NCBI GenBank assembly: GCA_900546115.1
Contig: URBQ01000026.1
Coordinates: 1-42,717, forward strand
Direction of reading: 5' to 3'
Origin: an uncultured Collinsella sp.
GTDB taxonomy: Bacteria > Actinomycetota > Coriobacteriia > Coriobacteriales > Coriobacteriaceae
Length of the DNA: 42,717 nt
In this document: positions 31,619 through 38,904 of the stretch, in pieces
How the letters are laid out: each line of letters begins with the position of its first letter
How positions within the stretch are numbered: position 1 is the first letter of the stretch
Translations under genes and position numbers: made by a program
Notes under the pieces: model-generated
What the model saw: only the letters and a program-made list of their open reading frames with translations
Database searches by the model: none
Told to the model about the DNA's origin: nothing

Positions 31619-31978
31619 TTAAGCCGGCACGCGTTGGAGAGCAGGGGTCGAAACAATGATTGAAGAGCGCTCTAGTGCGGCCCAGGCGCCGGGGCAGGAG
31701 CACATACGCCAGGGACATACGTTTTCGTAGCGCGCGAGGATATTGCCGTCGCGATCGATGAAGGCGATGTCGATGGGATAGGCCATAAAACACGTATGGA
31801 CCGAAGAGCAGCGTGGAAACGCCATGACGAGCGGCAAGCCGTTGGCGGCAACCGGACGCCGTCCCAGCATGCCGCGCAGGCGCACGACAAACGACTCCGC
31901 CACCGCAAACTCGGCCGGCGTCCAACCCAGCCTGTTGAGTGCCCGCGCGTAGGCGATGTAGGACGAGACCGCGGTCAC
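31619..31978 (-). CDS. DUF192 family protein at the end of the Tad operon
   Basis: DUF192 protein of 119 residues: LRGMLGRRP is followed by FPRCSSVHTCFMAYPIDIAFID, DGNILARY and VCPWRM, the conserved DUF192 core (normally about 120-150 residues, often secreted). The start is GTG 31978, overlapping the TGA of the tadE-like gene in ATGTGA; longer frames into that gene lack support. It has no clear signal peptide. DUF192 proteins often end Tad or type II secretion operons, but their biochemical role is unknown. Two extra Cys (VCPWRMCSC) could bind metal. Confidence 0.8.
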   Translation of the reverse strand: MTAVSSYIAYARALNRLGWTPAEFAVAESFVVRLRGMLGRRPVAANGLPLVMAFPRCSSVHTCFMAYPIDIAFIDRDGNILARYENVCPWRMCSCPGAWAALERSSIIVSTPALQRVPA

Positions 31979-32451
31979 ATGACCACCCCCGGACGCCATG
32001 GATCGACCGTCACCGCGCGCTCGTGCGACAACGTTGTCGGCGCCCCCAGCGGAACGCCAGCGATGCTGAGAGAAGTCGGCCACGGCTCATAGTGCATGGT
32101 GCAGGTGTAGGTCCTAAACGTACCGGATAGGGAGAGCAGACCACCATCCGATGCCTCCGCGCCTTGCTCGCTCGACACTTCGATCTGCAAGTCATAGCCT
32201 TCCATGGCATTCAGAATTTGAGTCTGGACCGTCGCCGAGGCATCGACAGAGCTTTCGTCGCCCTCCCCCTCCGACGCCACGGCGTGCGCCAACACGATGT
32301 CGGGCACCACGCGGTCGAAGCGCGCGACAGCACTGGCAAAGATCATGACGTTGTACACGATGAGTGCCAGCACCAGCAAAACGGGCGTAACCACTGCCAT
32401 CTCCACCGTCGCTTGGGCGTGCTCCTCGCGCAGACGCATGCGGATACTCAT
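31975..32451 (-). CDS. TadE-like minor pilin
   Basis: A TadE-family pseudopilin of 158 residues. After a short basic leader (MSIRMRLREEHA) comes the prepilin motif A12-Q-A-T-V-E17 and a hydrophobic helix (VVTPVLLVLALIVYNVMIFAS), then an external domain. It should be cleaved by a prepilin peptidase between A12 and Q13 and inserted in the membrane as part of the Tad assembly machine. Its ATG overlaps the TAA of the tadG-like gene (TAATG). No peptidase gene is in the window. Confidence 0.82.
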   Translation of the reverse strand: MSIRMRLREEHAQATVEMAVVTPVLLVLALIVYNVMIFASAVARFDRVVPDIVLAHAVASEGEGDESSVDASATVQTQILNAMEGYDLQIEVSSEQGAEASDGGLLSLSGTFRTYTCTMHYEPWPTSLSIAGVPLGAPTTLSHERAVTVDPWRPGVVM

Positions 32452-34604
32452 TACGACCCACCGCCCAGAGCGCCAACCAGCGTGGCGACATCGACGGTGA
32501 GCGGGATGGAGCTGCCGCCGGGCAGAGGAATCTCCGCAAGCGTGAACACCGTACCGCTGATGGTGCGTTCGACTTGATATTCCAACGCCTCGCAAAGCGC
32601 CTTGGGATCGGTCACGCCCAACGGAATACTTCGCAGCTTGTCTTGCGCTTGAGAGAGACCGGCAATGTCAGACCCCGGACTCTTAATGACGTTGGCGGAA
32701 TCGGTCAGCACCGGCTTTCGCAGGCGCAAGTCGCACGGTTCCAAACCCAGCGCCGCCACGGACGCCGAAACGGTATCGCCGAGCCACGATGCAATGGAGT
32801 CCAACGCACCGTTGCCCCCTCCTAGGCCCTTAATCATCTCGTCCATAAGTTCGTCGGCCGAACCTTGGATGTCTCCGTATCCCACAAGCAGCCGTCCCCA
32901 AACATCCATGACGCCATCGAGTACGCCGGCAACGCCACCCGAGCGTTCCTTCAATGTCGAGAAAAATCGCGAAAGCACGTTGTTTTGCGCCGTCGCCTCA
33001 TCGGGCGCCAGCACCGCGGCAGAGATGGCACCGCGACTGCCAAGCTCAACCGCCGTGTTAAACGAAGAGTTAAGTTGATCGGGGCTGGTAATATCACCCG
33101 AAACTGCAAAGGCGACTACGCCGTTGCGGCCAGGTGGGGCGATACGCGGACGCTCACCGGAAAGTTCTTTGATGGCGGTATCGAACGCATTGCCCGCACG
33201 GTCGGCTTCGTCCTCGGTCTGACGCTCGAGCTCGAGCTCCTTGTTGCGACAGTCGACGTAGTCCTCCAGGGCGTCTTTAAACTTGTCAAAGTGATACTCA
33301 AAGCCGTTTTCGATAGAGGTTGAAGGCGCCGCAACAGCACCAAGCGACAAAACGCCAAAATGGCATTTGCTGCATTTATCCTGTCCATCGTAATCGGCAA
33401 CCGAAGCAAATCCGCTCGGCGTCCCTTTCTTATAGTTAGGGCAGGTCGTCCCGTAATGCAGATACGCCTTGTCATCGTTCACGCTAGTCGGCCACACCGC
33501 ATCGGTATAGAGTTCCGTCGCCCGAACCTCATCAGAGTTGCGCGGCAGCAGCGGAATATAGGAGGAAACCCTGTCTCCGTTCTCGGTTATATATGCCCGA
33601 TCGACCTCCGCGTTCGCATAGGTATAAAACGCCTTACGCGCCGCAGACTCTGCCTTCATCTCGACACTCGAGCCCTGGGGCTTCTCATTTGTCAGACGCC
33701 AATGGTAGTAGTCCTTCGCGCGATCAAGGGCAACTTGAGGCTCCCACGTAACGCTCGATGAGTAATGCGGATTTTGAACACCGGAGAGATCCGTTAGGCT
33801 TTTTGCGCGCTCCCACATACAAGAACAGCTGCCGACCGAGCCCTTGTCAGACCCACCACAATCCGCCAGCCAAGCGCGCTCCTTTGCCTTCGCCGTCTCC
33901 TCCGAGGCCTTCCGCAGCTCCTCGGCCGCACGCTCTAAATCATCTGATGTGTCTTTAATGGTATCGGTCGAGATCTCTGACCCTTTGAGCGCAGCAAAGT
34001 CCGACTCGGATGTCCTGGGCACGGCAAGCGCCGTACCGGTATAGGTCACACTATCGGTATCCTGCGCCGACACCGCCTGCGTGGCACGCGCGGCGATCAG
34101 ATACGGCAGAGCCGTCTCGATTTTCTGTAAGCCTTCCGATGCGCTTTTTGCAAACTTGTTGCGCGTTTTAATGATCTCAATCCCGGTGTCGACCATATTG
34201 CCGGCAACTGGTTCGGCACCCGGGATGAGGATGGCGACCAGGCCCGTCCCGATCGTGGCAAACCCCGCCAGCCCCAGACTCAAGATGCTCGCATCAACCA
34301 CCGTGGCAGCCGTGTGATAGGACGACACTACGTTGGCACCCGCCAGCGCGCCGCTATCGGCCGCCACCTGGGTATCCCCGGCACGCGACATGCTCCATAT
34401 CGCCGCCGTCGACGAAAACAGCAGCGTGAGCACCACCAAGATGACCACCGCAGAGGAGAGCGTGGTGTAGGCACCGTCTTCGATAAACAGATCGACACCG
34501 GCTCGACCCATAAAGCCGCCTCGCTTGCGATGGCAGCTCGGACGGCACGTCAAAACGCGTCTAGACCAGAAACGCTTAATCCCATGTAGCAATCCACGAA
34601 TCAT
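32451..34604 (-). CDS. TadG-like pilus assembly protein (717 aa)
   Basis: Large secreted or membrane-tethered Tad-locus protein. Start ATG 34604 has GGAGGGAG upstream. An N-terminal helix (TTLSSAVVILVVLTLLFSSTAAIW, about residues 47-70) is followed by VAADSGALAGANV, a hallmark of TadG N-terminal domains (usual form ADAAALAGA), then a long external region with Ala/Glu coiled coil. It has an unusual Cys set: CGGSDKGSVGSCSC, and later CPNYK plus C411-S-K-C-H415. Unlike typical TadG no von Willebrand MIDAS motif is evident. It overlaps the upstream tadE-like gene by 29 bases. Confidence 0.75.
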   Translation of the reverse strand: MIRGLLHGIKRFWSRRVLTCRPSCHRKRGGFMGRAGVDLFIEDGAYTTLSSAVVILVVLTLLFSSTAAIWSMSRAGDTQVAADSGALAGANVVSSYHTAATVVDASILSLGLAGFATIGTGLVAILIPGAEPVAGNMVDTGIEIIKTRNKFAKSASEGLQKIETALPYLIAARATQAVSAQDTDSVTYTGTALAVPRTSESDFAALKGSEISTDTIKDTSDDLERAAEELRKASEETAKAKERAWLADCGGSDKGSVGSCSCMWERAKSLTDLSGVQNPHYSSSVTWEPQVALDRAKDYYHWRLTNEKPQGSSVEMKAESAARKAFYTYANAEVDRAYITENGDRVSSYIPLLPRNSDEVRATELYTDAVWPTSVNDDKAYLHYGTTCPNYKKGTPSGFASVADYDGQDKCSKCHFGVLSLGAVAAPSTSIENGFEYHFDKFKDALEDYVDCRNKELELERQTEDEADRAGNAFDTAIKELSGERPRIAPPGRNGVVAFAVSGDITSPDQLNSSFNTAVELGSRGAISAAVLAPDEATAQNNVLSRFFSTLKERSGGVAGVLDGVMDVWGRLLVGYGDIQGSADELMDEMIKGLGGGNGALDSIASWLGDTVSASVAALGLEPCDLRLRKPVLTDSANVIKSPGSDIAGLSQAQDKLRSIPLGVTDPKALCEALEYQVERTISGTVFTLAEIPLPGGSSIPLTVDVATLVGALGGGS

Positions 34605-35112
34605 AGTCTCCCTCCAGCCATTCGGGACGCGATTGATACGAGACATCGACTTTGAGCTCAACGTAGCCGCCCTCGGCGGTACCACCCATAGCCTGCGCAA
34701 ACGCACCGATCACAGGCAACGGCTTGACCTCGCCGGAAACGGACACGGACGAGACGCTACCCGCATCTGCCCGGCCAAGCTCGATATCCCACGACAACGG
34801 CCCGCCGGCATGAAAGATCGAAACGTTGGGCACTGCGGCAAGCCGGCGGCGGGTAAACTCCTTAAGATCGTCGTCCTCCGCCGTCGTCGTGGTCATGAGC
34901 CGCGCGGTCTCGGCGGCGGCAGACTCCATGACCGCGCGCGTATAGAGCAGGCACACCGGTTGCAGTGCGAGAAGGATGAGCGTCAGAAACGTCGGCAGCA
35001 AAAAAGCGGCCTCGACCGTTGACTGCGCCCGGTCCTCACGCGCGATATCAATACAACGCGATGTCCTTAGCGCCCGCAGCGGCGTCGATAACCGATGTCG
35101 AGGCAACGCCAT
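34576..35112 (-). CDS. TadE-like minor pilin with overlapping start
   Basis: TadE-family protein of 178 residues: from ATG 35112 a 29-residue leader ends in the processing motif A29-Q-S-T-V-E34, followed by the helix AAFLLPTFLTLILLALQPVCLL and an external domain. The start is uncertain: this ATG lies 65 bases inside the previous gene and has no clear ribosome site. An ATT near that gene's stop codon could serve as an unusual alternative. Its end overlaps the tadG-like start by 29 bases. It probably acts as a minor pilin or assembly factor. Confidence 0.75.
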   Translation of the reverse strand: MALPRHRLSTPLRALRTSRCIDIAREDRAQSTVEAAFLLPTFLTLILLALQPVCLLYTRAVMESAAAETARLMTTTTAEDDDLKEFTRRRLAAVPNVSIFHAGGPLSWDIELGRADAGSVSSVSVSGEVKPLPVIGAFAQAMGGTAEGGYVELKVDVSYQSRPEWLEGDYDSWIATWD

Positions 35113-35266
35113 GGGATGCCGCCCGCTCAACCAGCGCCGCCAAGCGCCCATCGGTGCCAGCGCGCCAAAGCCCCGCGATCGCCAGCACGATCGATAACAG
35201 CGCCACCGTGACGATGGCGTATTCCACAGTCGCTTGGGCAACCTCTTCACGCAGAACGCCATGCAT
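35048..35266 (-). CDS. Second Flp/TadE-type small pilin (72 aa)
   Basis: Short prepilin-like protein of 72 residues. A 10-residue leader precedes A10-Q-A-T-V-E15-Y, then a hydrophobic helix AIVTVALLSIVLAIAGLW and a small C-terminal region. E at +5 and Y at +6 after the predicted cleavage are as in Flp pilins, so this is a second pilin candidate, shorter than the first. Start ATG 35266 has GGAGG 9 bases upstream. It overlaps the following TadE-like gene. Confidence 0.78.
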   Translation of the reverse strand: MHGVLREEVAQATVEYAIVTVALLSIVLAIAGLWRAGTDGRLAALVERAASHGVASTSVIDAAAGAKDIALY

Positions 35267-35267
35267 T

Positions 35268-35831
35268 TCACGATCCCTCCTTTGAGCTTATTGTTTGCGG
35301 GACCAGGCGCACGGCGCGCAGACGACACGAAGCATCGCCAGTATCCGCGGCAACCGTCACCATATCGACCCAGCCGCGTCCGTCACGCACGATAGCGCCC
35401 CACACGTTTCCCTTGATGTCGAGATAGCCGCTCAGAGCAAGTTGCGCCGTGGGTACCTCGCGATAGGCACGCAGCATATCCGCCGCCGCTTCGGTCATCG
35501 GTCGGTCCTCGGACCATGCAAGCCGGACCGCAATCGCGTTGCCCTCAGGCGAATCCGTCGCAGTGCCAGACCGCTTGTCGAGCGTCCGCAGAAAGGTTTG
35601 CGCCGTGACAGCGACATCCGAATCGTCCGCATCTCGCATCTCATCTTTTTGAGACGCCACCGCCGAATCTGAGCCCAAATCGGAGGCGGTCCCAGGACGC
35701 TGCTGCCGCGCGGCGTTAAGCCCCCAAAGCACCGCCGCTATCGCCACGGTCAGGCAAGCAAACACCAGCAGCACCCCGATGGGGCGCTCGCCCTCTACAG
35801 GCTGTTGATGCCCTCGCTGATAGCGTTCCAT
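35268..35831 (-). CDS. Membrane-anchored hypothetical protein in the Tad operon
   Basis: 187 residues with one N-terminal helix (about 17-38, PIGVLLVFACLTVAIAAVLWGL) and an external domain of about 145 residues (TAQTFLRTLDKRSGT, AADMLRAYREVPTAQLALSGYL, GAIVRDGRGWVDMVTV). The domain looks like a beta-rich substrate-binding or conjugal-transfer-type (NTF2-like) fold, which I cannot name. It overlaps the flp gene end by 37 bases and ends 2 bases before the next start. Position between flp and the minor pilins suggests a pilus-assembly role. Confidence 0.68.
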   Translation of the reverse strand: MERYQRGHQQPVEGERPIGVLLVFACLTVAIAAVLWGLNAARQQRPGTASDLGSDSAVASQKDEMRDADDSDVAVTAQTFLRTLDKRSGTATDSPEGNAIAVRLAWSEDRPMTEAAADMLRAYREVPTAQLALSGYLDIKGNVWGAIVRDGRGWVDMVTVAADTGDASCRLRAVRLVPQTISSKEGS

Positions 35832-36028
35832 AGATCTTGGACCTTGCCCTTAAATGCGACGATGGCGATAATCGCGATCACCACGAGCACGCCGACCAAG
35901 ATGGCATACTCGGTGGTACCCTGTGCGCTCTCCTCCTGCAATAGTTCCTTGGCGCGCTGACGAACATGTGCCGCCCGGCAAAACGCCCAGCCCTGGACCT
36001 TGCCAGCAGCGTCAGTCATCGTGCTCAT
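35795..36028 (-). CDS. flp: Flp-family type IVb pilin (major pilin)
   Basis: Structural subunit of the Tad/Flp pilus: 77 residues with a 35-residue leader, cleavage expected at A35|Q36, the invariant E40-Y41 pair at +5/+6, and the hydrophobic stretch AILVGVLVVIAIIAIVAFKG. The mature pilin would be about 42 residues. The leader is longer than usual for Flp (typically about 10-20). Start ATG has GGAGGAA upstream. A short GGGCGAGCGCCC palindrome follows the stop codon and may favour a separate flp-rich transcript. Confidence 0.9.
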   Translation of the reverse strand: MSTMTDAAGKVQGWAFCRAAHVRQRAKELLQEESAQGTTEYAILVGVLVVIAIIAIVAFKGKVQDLWNAISEGINSL

Positions 36029-36038
36029 GTATTCCTCC

Positions 36039-36680
36039 CTACATCATCCCGCCTGCTCCCAGCAGCGGGCCCAATATGGACAGAAGCAACGCCGGCAAGA
36101 TGAGCGTGCCGGTGGGAATCAACAGCTTGACGGGCGCACGCTCGATCTCGCGCTCGACCGCGGCGCGATGAGCCGCACGGATCTCGCGACTTTGAGCGGC
36201 CAGCGTCTCGGCAAGTGGGGCACCCAGGGCGAGCGCCTGCCCCACCGTGATGGCAAAGGTCTCGAGCGCTCGCACGTCCAGGTCGCGCGCGGCGGCCAAC
36301 AACTCGTCCTCACGCGTGCCCACGCCCACCTGCCACGCCATGCAGGCGCGCTCAAGGCGAAGAGCCAGCACTGACCGGCGGTTGGCGCAGAAAATCTCAA
36401 GCGCCGCATCAAACGAAAGACCGGCCGAAAGACCCAAGCGCACAACATCGATCATCTCGGACACTTCGCCGAGCGACACTCGCGCCGGGCCGCCCGCTCC
36501 AACCGCGCCCTTCACTCGCGCGGTCAGAGCATCGACCACCGAGCGACCCGCGGCAGCGACCAGCACCGCCTCGCGCTTGCAGGCCCCTGCGATCTTGCGT
36601 GCATCCGCCCGATCCAAACCCGTCGCGACAAATACACTCAGGGCGCACAGGCAAGCCGCAACTGCAACCGGGGCGCTCAT
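36039..36680 (-). CDS. tadC: TadC-like type II/IV secretion platform protein
   Basis: Inner-membrane platform protein of the T2SSF/GspF family (213 residues), partner of TadB. An N-terminal helix (PVAVAACLCALSVFVATGL) is followed by the T2SSF core (EMIDVVRLGLSAGLSFDAALEIFC, then AITVGQALALGAPLAETLAAQ) and a C-terminal helix (LLIPTGTLILPALLLSILGPLL). I choose ATG 36680 after GGTGGAG; it overlaps the tadB stop (ATGA). The gene is about 10 bases ahead of flp. Confidence 0.9.
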   Translation of the reverse strand: MSAPVAVAACLCALSVFVATGLDRADARKIAGACKREAVLVAAAGRSVVDALTARVKGAVGAGGPARVSLGEVSEMIDVVRLGLSAGLSFDAALEIFCANRRSVLALRLERACMAWQVGVGTREDELLAAARDLDVRALETFAITVGQALALGAPLAETLAAQSREIRAAHRAAVEREIERAPVKLLIPTGTLILPALLLSILGPLLGAGGMM

Positions 36681-37603
36681 AGCTCCACCCGCATAATGCG
36701 CCGGATAACCACCAGGGCAACGGCGTTGAGGGCAAGACCCAGCACCACAGCGCCCGCGCCGGCAGGCGTCGCAAGACCGCGACGAAAATCTGCCGAAAGC
36801 AGCGCCAACACCGCGCACATGCCCGCCGGCATCGCCGCGACCATATGCGCAGACATGCGAGCCTGCGACGTCTTAACATCCAGGCGGCGCTTGAGCTCAA
36901 TGCGCTCCCCCACCATGCTCGACGCCTCGGACAGTAAGTCGGCAAGCGGAGCGCCGGTGCGCTGAGACACCTTAAGCGCCAAGGTCACAAGCGAAAGACC
37001 GGGGGCGTCGATACGCACGAGCAAGTCATCGAGCGCGTCGGTCGCCGAGATGCCGCAATCGATCGCCGCCGCCACCCGCAAAAACTCGGTATGCACTGGC
37101 TCTTGCGCATGAGCGCCCACAAAGCGCATGCCCTGGGCCAGCGAATGTCCCGAGGCAAGCGACATGGAAAGTGCGGTAAACGCCTCGGGCATTGCCTCTT
37201 CTGCATCGTGTTGCTCGCGCCGGCTCTCAAAGCCATCCCGAGCGGCACCAACGGTAAACGGAGCAACAAGTCCCAAGGCAAATCCGAGGGGCGATAACGA
37301 CACCATCGTTAGTAAAACGCAGCAGACACCGCTCGACAGCAGCAGAAACGCCAAACGTCCCGAAGCATCTTCGATCACGAGGCCAAGGCGATGCGCCGGA
37401 GCCAGCGATGCCCACGAACGGGCGATCTTTTTCAGCAGATCGTTTTCCACCAGCTCACGCGGCAGCTTCTCTGCCACCGTCTCGAGCGCCTGACGTGCCA
37501 GCTCCGCCGGCGGTACCTGCGGCACACGAGGTTCCGCCCCGCACGCCGTCGCGACAGAAAGCCCTGCCAAGCCCCCTACGACGAGGGGCACAGTGATCTC
37601 CAT
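36677..37603 (-). CDS. tadB: TadB-like type II/IV secretion platform protein
   Basis: T2SSF-family platform protein of 308 residues. Membrane segments flank the core: around LAFLLLSSGVCCVLLTMVSL and GFALGLVAPF first, then the T2SSF motif AMPEAFTALSMSLASGHSLAQGM and GLSLVTLALKVSQRTGAPLADLL, and two closing helices (AAMPAGMCAVLALLSA, AVVLGLALNAVALVVI). ATG 37603 has AGGAGGTG upstream and overlaps the tadA end by 28 bases. TadB and TadC together receive force from the ATPase TadA. Confidence 0.92.
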   Translation of the reverse strand: MEITVPLVVGGLAGLSVATACGAEPRVPQVPPAELARQALETVAEKLPRELVENDLLKKIARSWASLAPAHRLGLVIEDASGRLAFLLLSSGVCCVLLTMVSLSPLGFALGLVAPFTVGAARDGFESRREQHDAEEAMPEAFTALSMSLASGHSLAQGMRFVGAHAQEPVHTEFLRVAAAIDCGISATDALDDLLVRIDAPGLSLVTLALKVSQRTGAPLADLLSEASSMVGERIELKRRLDVKTSQARMSAHMVAAMPAGMCAVLALLSADFRRGLATPAGAGAVVLGLALNAVALVVIRRIMRVEL

Positions 37604-38904
37604 TCGTCCACCTCCTCTTGTGCGAGCGTCCCCGACCGCAGGCCTTCTGCGATAAACGGCGGCTCGCGGTCAAGCGTCCAGGTGCGCTCGGCGGCATCGA
37701 ACGTCACATAGCGCTCGAGCTCTACGCCACCCGATGCGGCGCGTCGCACCCCCGAATACGAGGAGACGAAACGCCTGCCATCGGCATGGCGCTCGGACAT
37801 CACGATGCCGTCGAGCGCCATGGCAATCTGCTCCTCGATGAGCTCGCTCGGCAGATCGATGCCATAACGCGCAAGCAACGTCAGACGCACCACGGTCTCC
37901 TGTTCTGAACCCGCATGAAGTGTGGTGAGCGACCCGTCGTGGCCCGTGTTCATGGCCTGCAACATGTCGCAGCACTCGGCACCGCGCACCTCGCCCACCA
38001 CGATGCGGTCGGGGCGCATGCGTAGGGCATTAGTTACCAGGTCGCGGATCGTCACCGCGCCCTCGCCCTCAATTGAAGCCTCGCGCGCCTCTAGGCGCAC
38101 CACGTGCGGATGATGCGCAAACTTGAGCTCGGCAGAGTCCTCGATCGTCACGATGCGCTCGCCGGTGGAAATCTCACATGACAACGCGTTGAGCAGGGTG
38201 GTCTTACCAGATCCCGTGCCTCCCGCAACCGCCAGGTCCTGTCGCAGCGACACCGCACACGACAGCAGCTGCGCATACCAAAGCGGCAGCGATCCCAACC
38301 CCACGAGCTCGTCCAACGAGCAGATACGGTCCGAGAACTTTCGGATGGTGAGAATCGGTCCGTCAATCGCCACAGGCGGAATCACCGCGTTGACGCGATA
38401 GCCCGTTTTGAGGCGGGCGTTGACGATGGGGCTGCGCTCGTCGATACGGCGGCCAAGTGGCGAGATAATGCGGTCGATAAGCACACGGATCTGCTCATCA
38501 TCCTCAAACGCATGCTCGATGGGGTACAAGACGCCGCCGCATTCAAAGAAAGCCGAGCGGCAGCCGTTGATCATGATCTCGGTAACGGTGTCGTCCTCGA
38601 TGAGCGGCTGCAACGGCCCCAAGCCCACCACGTCATCCAAAATCTCGTCGATGATGGTCTCGCGCTCGGGCGTCGCGAGATCGGTCGGCTCCTCAACATT
38701 GAGCGCCGCCTCCACCGCGGGACGCAATTCCGAGCGGGCAAGTGCCGGGTCGATATAGGCGCTGATACGCGCCACTTCGTCGTAACCCATGCGGTCCATC
38801 ACGGCGCGCTTGGTGCGTCGTTTCACGGCGCGGCGACGCCCCGCATCTACAGGCGCTGCCGCCGCCGCAGCGCCGGCAGCCTTAATCCTCGTTTGCAGGC
38901 TCAT
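37576..38904 (-). CDS. tadA: TadA/CpaF-family pilus assembly ATPase
   Basis: Hexameric secretion ATPase of the VirB11/CpaF family (442 residues) that powers Flp pilus assembly. The helical N-terminal domain precedes the RecA-like core: Walker A G228-GTGSGKTT, Asp-box IVTIEDSAELKF, Walker B DRIVVGEVRGAE and His-box MNTGHDGSLTTLHAGS. EITINGCRSAFFE-like sequence (TEIMINGC) is typical of CpaF. Start ATG 38904 overlaps the tadZ stop (ATGA). It lies in the expected order after tadZ. Confidence 0.97.
   Translation of the reverse strand: MSLQTRIKAAGAAAAAAPVDAGRRRAVKRRTKRAVMDRMGYDEVARISAYIDPALARSELRPAVEAALNVEEPTDLATPERETIIDEILDDVVGLGPLQPLIEDDTVTEIMINGCRSAFFECGGVLYPIEHAFEDDEQIRVLIDRIISPLGRRIDERSPIVNARLKTGYRVNAVIPPVAIDGPILTIRKFSDRICSLDELVGLGSLPLWYAQLLSCAVSLRQDLAVAGGTGSGKTTLLNALSCEISTGERIVTIEDSAELKFAHHPHVVRLEAREASIEGEGAVTIRDLVTNALRMRPDRIVVGEVRGAECCDMLQAMNTGHDGSLTTLHAGSEQETVVRLTLLARYGIDLPSELIEEQIAMALDGIVMSERHADGRRFVSSYSGVRRAASGGVELERYVTFDAAERTWTLDREPPFIAEGLRSGTLAQEEVDEWRSLCPSS

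Noticed and set aside
31294..31656. Longer toxin frame starting at 31656
   Set aside because: No ribosome site, and it would translate through the palindromic operator; the ATG at 31560 has GGAGGAG upstream.
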